Shown: one piece after another, positions 1 to 5,957 of the stretch | Layout of the letters: each line of letters begins with the position of its first letter | Position numbering within the stretch: position 1 is the stretch's first letter | Source of the DNA: Bacillota bacterium | GTDB taxonomy: Bacteria; Bacillota; Sulfobacillia; RBS10-35; JAJYVN01 | Assembly: GCA_021827805.1 (NCBI GenBank) | Contig: JAKAUG010000488.1 | Location: 1-6,545 of the forward strand | DNA: 6,545 nt | Reading direction: 5' to 3' | Notes under the pieces: generated by a model | Told to the model about the DNA's origin: nothing | Database searches by the model: none | The model's input: only the letters and a program-made list of their open reading frames with translations | Position numbers and translations under genes: made by a program

Positions 1-905
1 TGTACGCTGGTCGGATCCACCGCAGTGACGCCCGGCGGTTCCACGACCAGCACGGTGGCCTCCACGTTCCCCTTGCTGCCGGAGAGCGCCACCGGCTGCG
101 TGGTCACCGAGCCAACCCCGGACAGGGTCCCGGCTGGCGCCAGAACCTCCACGGCCGGCGGCGTGACCGTGATGGACACCAGGCGGTAGCCCGGCGCGGG
201 GATGCCCTGCAGGTTGGGGTCCACGAGCACCGCCTTCTGGGGTTGCACTGGACCCACCGGCACCGTCACCGAGATCGATGCGGGCACCACCAGGACATCG
301 GCCACCACGGCCCCGGTCCGGTCCTCCGCCTGCAGGGTCACCTGGGAAGTCACCGCGGCCCGGGCGCCCTCCACGCTGACGGACGCAACCACCTGGTTCA
401 CCTGGTCCACGTTGCTGGCCGGACCGCGCAGGGCGACGACCAGGTTGGCCGGTGCGACGGGACCGGTGACCCCGAAGCCCGAGGCCGGCGTCCCCGTGAC
501 ATGGATGTCCACGGGGCTCTCCCTCTCGATGATCGGCTGGGCGGTGACCTGCACGTCCGCGGGGGTCGCGCTCAGCGGCTGCACCCCAGGCGGCACGGAG
601 ACCTGCACGTAGTAGGCCGCCGTTCCGGCCACCGCCTCGGTCAGGTCCACGCTGGCCAGCACACGCAGCGGGTTCAGCTCGTTGATCACCTTGGCGCTGC
701 CGCTCACCGTCACGGCCACGCTGGCGGGGCGGATGCTGCGCACGGCAAGAGCGGAGGGCAGCCCCACCGCGCGCACCGGCACGCCGACCAGCGTGCGCTG
801 CACGTTCCCCGCCGTGGGCTGGCCCACCACCTGCAGGTAGATGAGCACGGCCAGGGCCAATGAGAGCAGCCGCAGGAACAGTTCGTTGCCCAGCAGCCTA
901 TCCAC
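1..905 (-). CDS. cdaR: CdaR (YbbR-domain) regulator of the diadenylate cyclase CdaA, 3' end cut by window
   Basis: Extracytoplasmic regulator of the membrane c-di-AMP synthase CdaA. The frame stays open from 905 to the window edge, giving 301 visible residues with no stop, so the C-terminus is missing. The protein begins VDRLLGNELF, followed by one hydrophobic segment at about residues 9-28 that looks like an uncleaved anchor. The rest is beta-rich and Val/Pro-rich, falling into YbbR-type repeats of about 80-90 residues: roughly 35-125, 126-217 and 218-290, with more expected beyond the edge. The predicted topology is a short cytoplasmic N-terminus with the repeats outside. The GTG start at 905 overlaps the cdaA stop by 8 nt and has AGGGG 8 nt upstream. 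A GTG at 914 is also possible, but the chosen start matches the usual short MDxxLxN-type N-terminus of the family. In Firmicutes cdaR normally lies between cdaA and glmM, so glmM is expected just outside the window. Family assignment is firm; the regulatory role is from family knowledge. Confidence 0.9.
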   Translation of the reverse strand, partial: MDRLLGNELFLRLLSLALAVLIYLQVVGQPTAGNVQRTLVGVPVRAVGLPSALAVRSIRPASVAVTVSGSAKVINELNPLRVLASVDLTEAVAGTAAYYVQVSVPPGVQPLSATPADVQVTAQPIIERESPVDIHVTGTPASGFGVTGPVAPANLVVALRGPASNVDQVNQVVASVSVEGARAAVTSQVTLQAEDRTGAVVADVLVVPASISVTVPVGPVQPQKAVLVDPNLQGIPAPGYRLVSITVTPPAVEVLAPAGTLSGVGSVTTQPVALSGSKGNVEATVLVVEPPGVTAVDPTSV

Positions 906-1737
906 CGGCCGCACCCCTGATCCGAACCGCTTTGCTGAGCGGCGGGGGCGGCTGCAGGAAGTTCTCGAGCATCTCGCCGAGGGTGTCCATGTCGATGCCA
1001 CGGATGAGCTTGCCCGCACTGGCCAGGGAGATGGAGCCCGTCTCCTCAGACACCACCAGGCCCACGGCATCCGTGCGCTCCGTGATACCGATGGCGGCGC
1101 GGTGTCGGCCTCCCACATCCGCCGCCAGGGGTTGCGCCTCCGCCAGGGGCAGAAAGCACGCCGCCGCCAGCACCCGGCTCCCGCGCACGATCACCGCGCC
1201 GTCATGCAGGGGGGTGTTGGGCACAAAGATGTTGATCAGAAATTCCGAGCTGACCAGGCCGTCGATCTTGATCCCGGTTTCGGCGATGTCCGTGAGGCCG
1301 GTGGCGCGTTCCAGCACGATCAGGGCACCGATGCGGTTGCGGGAGAGCACCCCCGCGGCCCGCTTGAGCTCGGTCACGACCGCCGTCACGCTCTGCGGTC
1401 CCTCCTCCGCCAGGTGCCGGGAGAAGAAGCGGGCCCGCCCAACCTGCTCGAGGGCCCGGCGCAGCTCCGGCTGGAAGACGATGGGCAGCGCGACCACCAG
1501 GGCCACAGCCATGTCGTGCAGGAGCCAGGAGGTCGCGGCCAGGTGGAGGCGCGTGGCGACGAAGGAGGCGGCGAAGACCAGGATGAGGCCGTTGATGAGC
1601 GCCACGGCGCGGGTGCCGCGGATGAACATGAGGACACGATAGATGACGTAGGCGACGATGAGGATGTCCAGCACGGCGACGGCCCAGTGCAGGAGACTGC
1701 CAGAGGCTAGGTATCCCATCGCGGAGAGGAAAGGCAC
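898..1737 (-). CDS. cdaA: CdaA, membrane-bound diadenylate cyclase (c-di-AMP synthase)
   Basis: Condenses two ATP into cyclic di-AMP, the messenger controlling potassium and osmolyte uptake and cell-wall homeostasis. The 279 residues are close to the usual length of about 270-280. Three hydrophobic segments (about 18-37, 44-62 and 71-90) precede a cytoplasmic DAC domain from about residue 105. Both catalytic signatures are intact: DGA at 179-181 (in PLHDGAVIV) and RHR at 211-213 (in GGRHRAAIG). The ATP-pocket-type stretch LSRNRIGALIVLER lies at 131-144. The GTG start at 1737 is preceded by GGAGGGG with a 7-nt spacer, which favours it over the ATG at 1716. The stop overlaps cdaR by 8 nt, indicating translational coupling. 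Upstream lies a 102-nt GC-rich leader after rex. The intact motifs and N-terminal membrane domain distinguish it from DisA and CdaS. The C-terminal tail after the DAC fold is short and Pro-rich (QPPPPLSK). Confidence 0.96.
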   Translation of the reverse strand: MPFLSAMGYLASGSLLHWAVAVLDILIVAYVIYRVLMFIRGTRAVALINGLILVFAASFVATRLHLAATSWLLHDMAVALVVALPIVFQPELRRALEQVGRARFFSRHLAEEGPQSVTAVVTELKRAAGVLSRNRIGALIVLERATGLTDIAETGIKIDGLVSSEFLINIFVPNTPLHDGAVIVRGSRVLAAACFLPLAEAQPLAADVGGRHRAAIGITERTDAVGLVVSEETGSISLASAGKLIRGIDMDTLGEMLENFLQPPPPLSKAVRIRGAAGG

Positions 1738-1744
1738 GCATCGA

Positions 1745-1751
1745 CCCCTCC
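1745..1751 (-). promoter_or_regulatory. Ribosome binding site of cdaA
   Basis: The minus strand reads GGAGGGG followed by a 7-nt spacer and GTG at 1737. It is the best match to the ribosome binding consensus near the start and decides between GTG 1737 and the downstream ATG at 1716. A CCCTCCC tract about 60 nt upstream could pair with it (see the hairpin entry). Confidence 0.7.
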
Positions 1752-1811
1752 GTGGCTCAGCCGCCTCCGCCGGGGGAGGTGGGCGCCCTGATGCCGCCCA
1801 GGTTCGCGGTT

Positions 1812-1832
1812 GGGAGGGAAATCCCCCCCTCC
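1812..1832 (-). other. Possible hairpin in the rex-cdaA leader
   Basis: In the 102 nt between rex and cdaA the minus strand carries GGAGGG (1832-1827), an 8-nt loop, and CCCTCC (1818-1813). This is a 6-bp GC-rich stem lying 8 nt after the rex stop codon. No run of T follows, so it is not a classical intrinsic terminator. The 3' arm could instead pair with the cdaA ribosome binding site at 1745-1751. The remainder of the gap shows no convincing promoter, and it is too short and unlike a ydaO-type c-di-AMP riboswitch. The pairing is visible, but in sequence this G/C-rich it may be chance. Confidence 0.3.
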
Positions 1833-1839
1833 GGCCCCC

Positions 1840-2505
1840 TCATGGTGCCCCGCCCGCGGGTTCCTCCGCACGCACATAGTAGGCCAGGGCCTCAAGCTCC
1901 ATGGCCAGGTCCACGTTGTGCACGCGCACCGGCGCGGGCAACTCCAGGCGCACGGGTGCGAAGTTCAACAGCACGTCACATCCGGCGGCCGCCAGCTGCT
2001 CGGCCACCCCCTGGGCCTGGGCCGCGGGGACCGCGATGATGGCCATGCGCACATGCAACAGACGCACCGTGTGCGCCAACTCGGCCATGCTCTGGATCAC
2101 ATTGTCCCCCAGACGCTCGCCCTGCTTGTGGGGGGCGGTGTCGAACACGGCGACGATGCGCGGCTGCTGGCGCCGCCCGTGGTTGTACCGGGCAAGGGCG
2201 GTGCCCAGATGCCCGGCTCCCACCAGGGCCACCGGCACCTCCCGGTCCAGCCCAAGGACCTCGCGGATGGATGCCGCCAGATGCCCGATGCGATAGCCCA
2301 CACCGCGCGTCCCGAACCCGCCCAGCATGGCCAGGTCCTTGCGGATCTGCTCGGAGGTCAGGCCCGTGTGCTGCGCCAGCTGTGCGGAGGACACGATGTC
2401 GTTTCCCTGCGCCTCCAGGTCGCTCAGGGCGCGCAGATAGACGGGCAGGCGCTTCACCGCCACGTCCGGCAGGCGCTCCAGCACCTGGCGCCGCGGCCGT
2501 TTCAA
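1840..2505 (-). CDS. rex: Rex, redox-sensing (NADH/NAD+) transcriptional repressor
   Basis: Homodimeric repressor that binds its operators when NAD+ is high and lets go when NADH accumulates, controlling fermentation and respiration genes. The 221 residues match the family length of about 210-225. An N-terminal winged helix spans about residues 15-75 and contains the signature QIRKDL (53-58) and FGTRGVGY (64-71). A Rossmann domain follows with VGAGHLGTAL (95-104), the Gly-rich dinucleotide loop, and an acidic residue at the end of the next strand (VFD, 120-122). The conserved NFAPVRL lies at 181-187, and the C-terminal helix NVDLAMELEALAYYV (197-211) is the one swapped between subunits. The start is TTG, supported by GGGGAGGG 7 nt upstream. 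It follows the polyprenyl synthase by 32 nt, so the two are probably cotranscribed. I saw no TTGTGAA-type Rex operator in the gaps of this window, so autoregulation here is not indicated. Confidence 0.96.
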   Translation of the reverse strand: MKRPRRQVLERLPDVAVKRLPVYLRALSDLEAQGNDIVSSAQLAQHTGLTSEQIRKDLAMLGGFGTRGVGYRIGHLAASIREVLGLDREVPVALVGAGHLGTALARYNHGRRQQPRIVAVFDTAPHKQGERLGDNVIQSMAELAHTVRLLHVRMAIIAVPAAQAQGVAEQLAAAGCDVLLNFAPVRLELPAPVRVHNVDLAMELEALAYYVRAEEPAGGAP

Positions 2506-2512
2506 CAGGAGT

Positions 2513-2520
2513 CCCTCCCC
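2513..2520 (-). promoter_or_regulatory. Ribosome binding site of rex
   Basis: GGGGAGGG on the minus strand, 7 nt before TTG at 2505. This strong site supports a non-ATG start that might otherwise be doubted. It lies in the 32-nt gap after the polyprenyl synthase stop. Confidence 0.7.
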
Positions 2521-2537
2521 AAGGCGTGCCGGGCCCC

Positions 2538-3533
2538 TCAGCGGACGCGGTGCGCCAGTTCCACGGCCAGCTCCGCGAGTGCCTCGCGCGCCGGCCCGGC
2601 GGGCAGAACCCGCAGGGAGGCCACGGCCTGCTCGACCAGGGCGAGCGCCTGCCCCGCCGCGTACTCCAGCGCACCGGAGCGTTCGAGCAGGGCGCGCACC
2701 TGGTCCACCGTGTCGTCCCCGACCGGGCGGCGAGCCAACAGGCGTCGGAGCGCGGGGCCGTCTGGCCCCCCGAGCGCCCAGGCGACGGGGAGGGTATACA
2801 CCCCGGCCCGCAGGTCGGACCCGGTCGGCTTACCAAGCGCCTCCGCCGTGGCCGTGAGATCCAGCAGGTCATCCACGATCTGAAAGCAATCGCCCACCGA
2901 CGCGCCGTAGGCGCCAAGGGCGGATGTCCACTCCACGGGCGCCTGCCCAGCCAGGGCGCCCATCCGGCAGCATTCGGCGATGAAATAGCCGGTCTTGCCG
3001 TGCACGCGGCGGCGGTATCCCTCCACCGTCACCTCCGGGTCCCACTGCGCCTGGATCTCGTCGATCTCCCCGGCGCAGGTGACCGAAACCACGTCGCTCA
3101 TGACGCGCACCAGGCGCGGATCGCCGTGGGCGGAGAGGATGGAGAAGCCGCGTGCGAATAGGTGGTCCCCGATCAGCACGGACATCGGCACGCCCCACTT
3201 GGCGTGCACGGTGGGCACGCCCCGGCGCCGGTCGGACGCATCGATGAGATCGTCGTGGACCAGGGTCGCCATGTGGATGATCTCACAGGCGATGGCCGCG
3301 GGCACCAGGGCGTCCTCCTTGGCGCCGACGGCGTTGCCGCTCAGCACGACCAGGGCCGGGCGCAGGCGCTTGCCGCCCGCGAGCAGGTGCGTGGCGAGCT
3401 CGGCGACCTGGGAACCGCCGGTCGCGAGCGCGTCGCGCAGCCCCTCTTCCACACGCAGCAGGAGCGGACGAACAGCTTGGAAGGGATCGGTGACCGCGTC
3501 CACAGACACTGTCGCGGCACGATCCCCTGGCAC
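2538..3533 (-). CDS. trans-polyprenyl diphosphate synthase (heptaprenyl/octaprenyl-type, HepT/IspB-like)
   Basis: Extends an allylic diphosphate with isopentenyl diphosphate units to build an all-trans polyprenyl chain, most likely the menaquinone side chain. At 331 residues it is the usual length. In order: GGKRLRP (53-59, diphosphate binding), the first Asp-rich motif DDLID (94-98) within LVHDDLID, GKTGYFIAECCR (179-190), the second Asp-rich motif DDLLD (221-225), and GKPTGSDLRAG (234-244). The residues just before the first motif are small (Ala 89, Thr 90), not aromatic. This is the pattern of enzymes making long chains rather than farnesyl or geranylgeranyl diphosphate; exact chain length cannot be read. 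If it is a HepT-type catalytic subunit it would need a HepS partner, and none is in the window. The start is GTG with GGGGGG 6 nt upstream, a poor site; in-frame GTG codons at residues 9 and 11 are alternatives. It sits 98 nt after whiA and 32 nt before rex. Confidence 0.9.
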   Translation of the reverse strand: MPGDRAATVSVDAVTDPFQAVRPLLLRVEEGLRDALATGGSQVAELATHLLAGGKRLRPALVVLSGNAVGAKEDALVPAAIACEIIHMATLVHDDLIDASDRRRGVPTVHAKWGVPMSVLIGDHLFARGFSILSAHGDPRLVRVMSDVVSVTCAGEIDEIQAQWDPEVTVEGYRRRVHGKTGYFIAECCRMGALAGQAPVEWTSALGAYGASVGDCFQIVDDLLDLTATAEALGKPTGSDLRAGVYTLPVAWALGGPDGPALRRLLARRPVGDDTVDQVRALLERSGALEYAAGQALALVEQAVASLRVLPAGPAREALAELAVELAHRVR

Positions 3534-3582
3534 GCCAGACCCCCCAGACCGCGGGCGGACCCCGCCTCGAAACCCTGCCTAT

Positions 3583-3616
3583 CCTCTCGCAACGGCCGGA
3601 CCAATGCAACGAGAGG
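3583..3616. repeat. Inverted repeat in the whiA-polyprenyl synthase gap
   Basis: CCTCTCG (3583-3589) and CGAGAGG (3610-3616) are perfect 7-bp inverted arms around a 20-nt centre, lengthened by one G-T pair. GCAAC is repeated directly just inside each arm (3589-3593 region and 3606-3610), so the two half sites are related in two ways. It lies 50-83 nt upstream of the polyprenyl synthase start, where an operator or promoter could be. No T-run follows on the minus strand, which argues against a terminator for whiA. The repeat is plain in the sequence; any function is a guess. The rest of this 98-nt gap holds a small GGCGG/CCGCC hairpin (3554-3566) and no clear promoter. Confidence 0.4.
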
Positions 3617-3631
3617 GGGAGCGTATTGTCT

Positions 3632-4567
3632 TCAGGCCATCGGGCCCGGCCGGTTGGCCCAGCGGTGAAGGACACCGAGTCGGTACTGCACCGCGGACTT
3701 GCCGAGCGGCGGGTCCAAGAACGCGCCCAGCTCGCGCAGGCTGGCCTCCGGGTGGGCGAGGCGCGCCTCCGCCACCACGCGCAGCCCCTCGGGCAGGGCG
3801 GACCAGAGACCCCGGGAGCGCAGGGCGTCGATGTCCTGGATCTGAGCCAATCCCGCGGTGCCGGCCTTGCCCAGGTTGGCCGTTTCCGCGTTGACCAGGC
3901 GATTGACGCTCGAGCGCACCTCGTGGCGGATGCGGTGCTCCTCGTAGCGCAGCACCGCCGCGGGGGCGCCGATCGCCGCCAGGAACTGGGAGATCGCGGC
4001 GCCGTCCTTGAGGTAGACCACCCGGCGCCCGCGGCGGCCGAAGGTGCGCCCAGAAACCTCGAGGCTCGCCAGGGCGGCAAGCAGCGCCTCGGCCACCTGG
4101 GGGGCGTTGCCGTCCACGTCGAGTTCCAGGTGGTGGTCCCGGGCCGGATCGTCCACCGAGCCGGCGCCCAGGAAGAAGCCGCGCAGGAAGGCGGGTGCCA
4201 ATCTGGGCCGGAGCAGGGGGGCGGGCACGAGGTTCCGCGGCCGTCCCCCCGGATCCAACAGGCGCAGGCTCTGCAGCAGAACCAGCGCCTGCCGCCAGCG
4301 GCACACGAAGCGTCCGCCCGCCGAGCCCGCCGTGCGTCGCACGGCCAGCGTGGGCCGCGGCAGCTCGAGCGCACGGCACAGGCGATAGACGCGGCGCGCC
4401 ACCACCGCCCGTTCACCGCGCACCTCCAGGGCCAGGCCGTCCTTGGCGACCAGCAGTGAACCCGCGGCGCGGATCAGCCCGTGCAGTTCGGCGGCGGCCC
4501 GGATCCTGTCCGGAGGGATCTGGGCCAACTCCTCCTTGACGGCGAGGGCAAAGGTCGCCGCCGGCAG
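3632..4567 (-). CDS. whiA: WhiA, conserved DNA-binding regulator, with a probable CTG start
   Basis: WhiA joins a LAGLIDADG endonuclease-like domain without cutting activity to a C-terminal helix-turn-helix. It controls sporulation division genes in Streptomyces and affects division and chromosome segregation in Bacillus. From the chosen start it has 311 residues (family about 315-325). The second LAGLIDADG-like motif is FLRGFFLGAGSVDDP (127-141), the linker signature is NRLVNAETANLGK (222-234), and the helix-turn-helix is around ASLRELGAFLDPPLGKSAV (275-293). The start is unusual: homology clearly runs upstream of the first TTG (4528) as TFALAVKEELAQIPP, matching the family's SFAxxVKxEL beginning, but no in-frame ATG, GTG or TTG lies between there and well inside yvcK. 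CTG at 4567 gives the best-fitting N-terminus. CTG at 4597, overlapping the yvcK stop as CTGA with GGTGGGGGG 9 nt before it, is a second choice. Position after yvcK is the classical rapZ-yvcK-whiA order. Identity is firm; the start is not. Confidence 0.9.
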   Translation of the reverse strand: MPAATFALAVKEELAQIPPDRIRAAAELHGLIRAAGSLLVAKDGLALEVRGERAVVARRVYRLCRALELPRPTLAVRRTAGSAGGRFVCRWRQALVLLQSLRLLDPGGRPRNLVPAPLLRPRLAPAFLRGFFLGAGSVDDPARDHHLELDVDGNAPQVAEALLAALASLEVSGRTFGRRGRRVVYLKDGAAISQFLAAIGAPAAVLRYEEHRIRHEVRSSVNRLVNAETANLGKAGTAGLAQIQDIDALRSRGLWSALPEGLRVVAEARLAHPEASLRELGAFLDPPLGKSAVQYRLGVLHRWANRPGPMA

Positions 4568-4593
4568 GCGCTCGCGGGCGCCCCCTGCCGGCC

Positions 4594-5955
4594 TCAGCGC
4601 CCTGCGCCCCCCACCTGGGCACCCCTGCGCAACCGCTCCTGCAGGTAGTAGTAGTCGATGACCTGGCGTGGAGCCGGCGTCAGACGGCGCAGGGCCTCCT
4701 GCAGCACCACGCGGGCCAAGCGGTCGGGATCATGCCGCACCAGTCCGTCCCGGGTCACCACATCCGCGGCCAGCACGGCCACACCGAGCTCCTGGCAGCG
4801 GGCGGCGTCCACCGCGACGGGGCTCGACCCCTGCGCGCTATACGGTCCCAGGCGCTCGGTGCCCACGGGGCGGCTGTTCACCAAGACCAGGTCCACGCCC
4901 GGACGCCCGACGTGCGCCTGCAGGGCCGCGAGATGGTCGCCGGCCGAGAAGCCATCGGTCTCCCCGGGCTGGGTCATGACGTTCACCACCAGGATGCGGA
5001 GGGCGCGGGTCCGCCGCAGGGCTTCGCGCAGTCCGGAAAGCGCCAGGTTTGGCAGGATGCTCGTGTACAGGCTCCCCGGCCCGATGACGAGGATGTCCGC
5101 GTCCAGCACGGCCCGCACGGCGGCCTCCAGCGCGGGTGGATCCGGGGGATCCAGACGCAGCCGGGCAATGCGGCCGCCTGCCGCCGTGATGGAACTCTCC
5201 CCCCGGACCTCGCGCCCGTCCTCCATCTCGGCGACGAGCACAACATGCTCGAGCGTCGACGGGAGCACCTGGCCGCGCACGGCCAGAATGCGGCTGGCAG
5301 CCTCGATGGCCTGCACGAAGTCGCCGGTCACCTCGGACAGCCCGCTCAGGAGCAGGTTCCCGACCGAATGGCCCGCGAGGTCGCCGCGGCTGAAGCGGTG
5401 CAGAAAGACCTGTTCCATGAGCGGCTCGGTGTCTGCCAGGGCCAGCAGGCAGTTGCGCACGTCCCCCGGGGGCAACACACCCAACTCGCCGCGCAGCCGT
5501 CCGGAGCTCCCACCGTCGTCCGCCACCGTCACCACGGCCGTGATGTTGCCGCTGTATGCCTTCAGACCGCGCAGCAGCACGGGCAGGCCCGTACCGCCGC
5601 CGATCGCCACGAGGCGGGGACCCCGGCCGGCGTTGCGCCGCACGTACAGGGCCTCGCCCAGACCCTCCGCGCTCTGGGGAGCCAGGGCGCGCGCCACGGA
5701 GAGGGACACACCGCGAAGCCCGGAGGAGGCCAGCGCGGCTCCGGAGAGGAGGAAGAACAGGGCGAGGACCCACCGGGGCACGGTCGTGCCATCCGGCTTG
5801 CGCAGGGCGTGCGCGATCGCCGCGGCGATGGCGGGCATGGTGCCGGGACTCACACTGAACGCCACACCCAGGCCAAGCAGCAGGGCGGCGAGCGCCACCA
5901 GGGCCAGCCAGCGTTTGACGCCCAATCCTGGGTAGAGCCAACTCAGGACCCGCAT
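4594..5955 (-). CDS. yvcK: YvcK/GlmR, UDP-GlcNAc-binding regulator with an N-terminal membrane region
   Basis: CofD-like protein that binds UDP-N-acetylglucosamine and is needed for growth and wall synthesis on gluconeogenic carbon; Bacillus GlmR stimulates GlmS. The conserved core is complete: RLVAIGGGTGLPVLLRGLK (114-132), TVADDGGSSGRLRGELG (143-159), PPGDVRNCL (162-170), GHSVGNLLL (195-203), GPGSLYTSILPNL (292-304) and NVMTQPGETDGF (325-336). Before it are about 110 extra residues with two hydrophobic segments (about 16-34 and 62-80), suggesting that the sugar-nucleotide sensor is tethered to the membrane with its core in the cytoplasm. The total is 453 residues, against about 320 for the soluble Bacillus protein. 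The ATG start is 2 nt after the rapZ stop and has GGGGGAGG (5972-5965) 9 nt upstream, inside the end of rapZ, so translation is probably coupled. The TGA stop lies close to or overlaps the whiA start. Identity is secure; membrane tethering is inferred from hydrophobicity. Confidence 0.95.
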   Translation of the reverse strand: MRVLSWLYPGLGVKRWLALVALAALLLGLGVAFSVSPGTMPAIAAAIAHALRKPDGTTVPRWVLALFFLLSGAALASSGLRGVSLSVARALAPQSAEGLGEALYVRRNAGRGPRLVAIGGGTGLPVLLRGLKAYSGNITAVVTVADDGGSSGRLRGELGVLPPGDVRNCLLALADTEPLMEQVFLHRFSRGDLAGHSVGNLLLSGLSEVTGDFVQAIEAASRILAVRGQVLPSTLEHVVLVAEMEDGREVRGESSITAAGGRIARLRLDPPDPPALEAAVRAVLDADILVIGPGSLYTSILPNLALSGLREALRRTRALRILVVNVMTQPGETDGFSAGDHLAALQAHVGRPGVDLVLVNSRPVGTERLGPYSAQGSSPVAVDAARCQELGVAVLAADVVTRDGLVRHDPDRLARVVLQEALRRLTPAPRQVIDYYYLQERLRRGAQVGGAGR

Positions 5956-5957
5956 GG

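Noticed and set aside
202..863. Plus-strand frames in the first 900 bases
   Set aside because: The minus strand holds a continuous YbbR-domain protein with an anchor segment and coupled start. The plus-strand translations are Thr- or His/Arg-rich shadows.
1738..1839. c-di-AMP (ydaO-type) riboswitch before cdaA
   Set aside because: The gap is shorter than that riboswitch, and I could not find its conserved core.
1810..2883. Long plus-strand frame opposite rex and the polyprenyl synthase, and the minus-strand frame at 1976-2917
   Set aside because: Both are shadows across two well supported genes, with low-complexity basic translations.
3576..3609. Promoter for the polyprenyl synthase (TTGCAT or TTGGTC with GAGGAT or TAGGCA)
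   Set aside because: At most three of six bases match in each box, and no alternative stands out. Too weak to list as a feature.
3534..3631. Intrinsic terminator after whiA
   Set aside because: Hairpins are possible, but none is followed by a T-run on the minus strand.
3900..4300. LAGLIDADG-like motif as a homing endonuclease or intein
   Set aside because: The arrangement after yvcK, the C-terminal helix-turn-helix and the NRLVNAETANL signature identify WhiA, whose endonuclease-like fold is not a mobile element.
3632..4528. whiA starting at TTG 4528
   Set aside because: It would drop the conserved N-terminal strand that is clearly encoded upstream in the same frame, and the AAGGAGG before it is too close at 2 nt.
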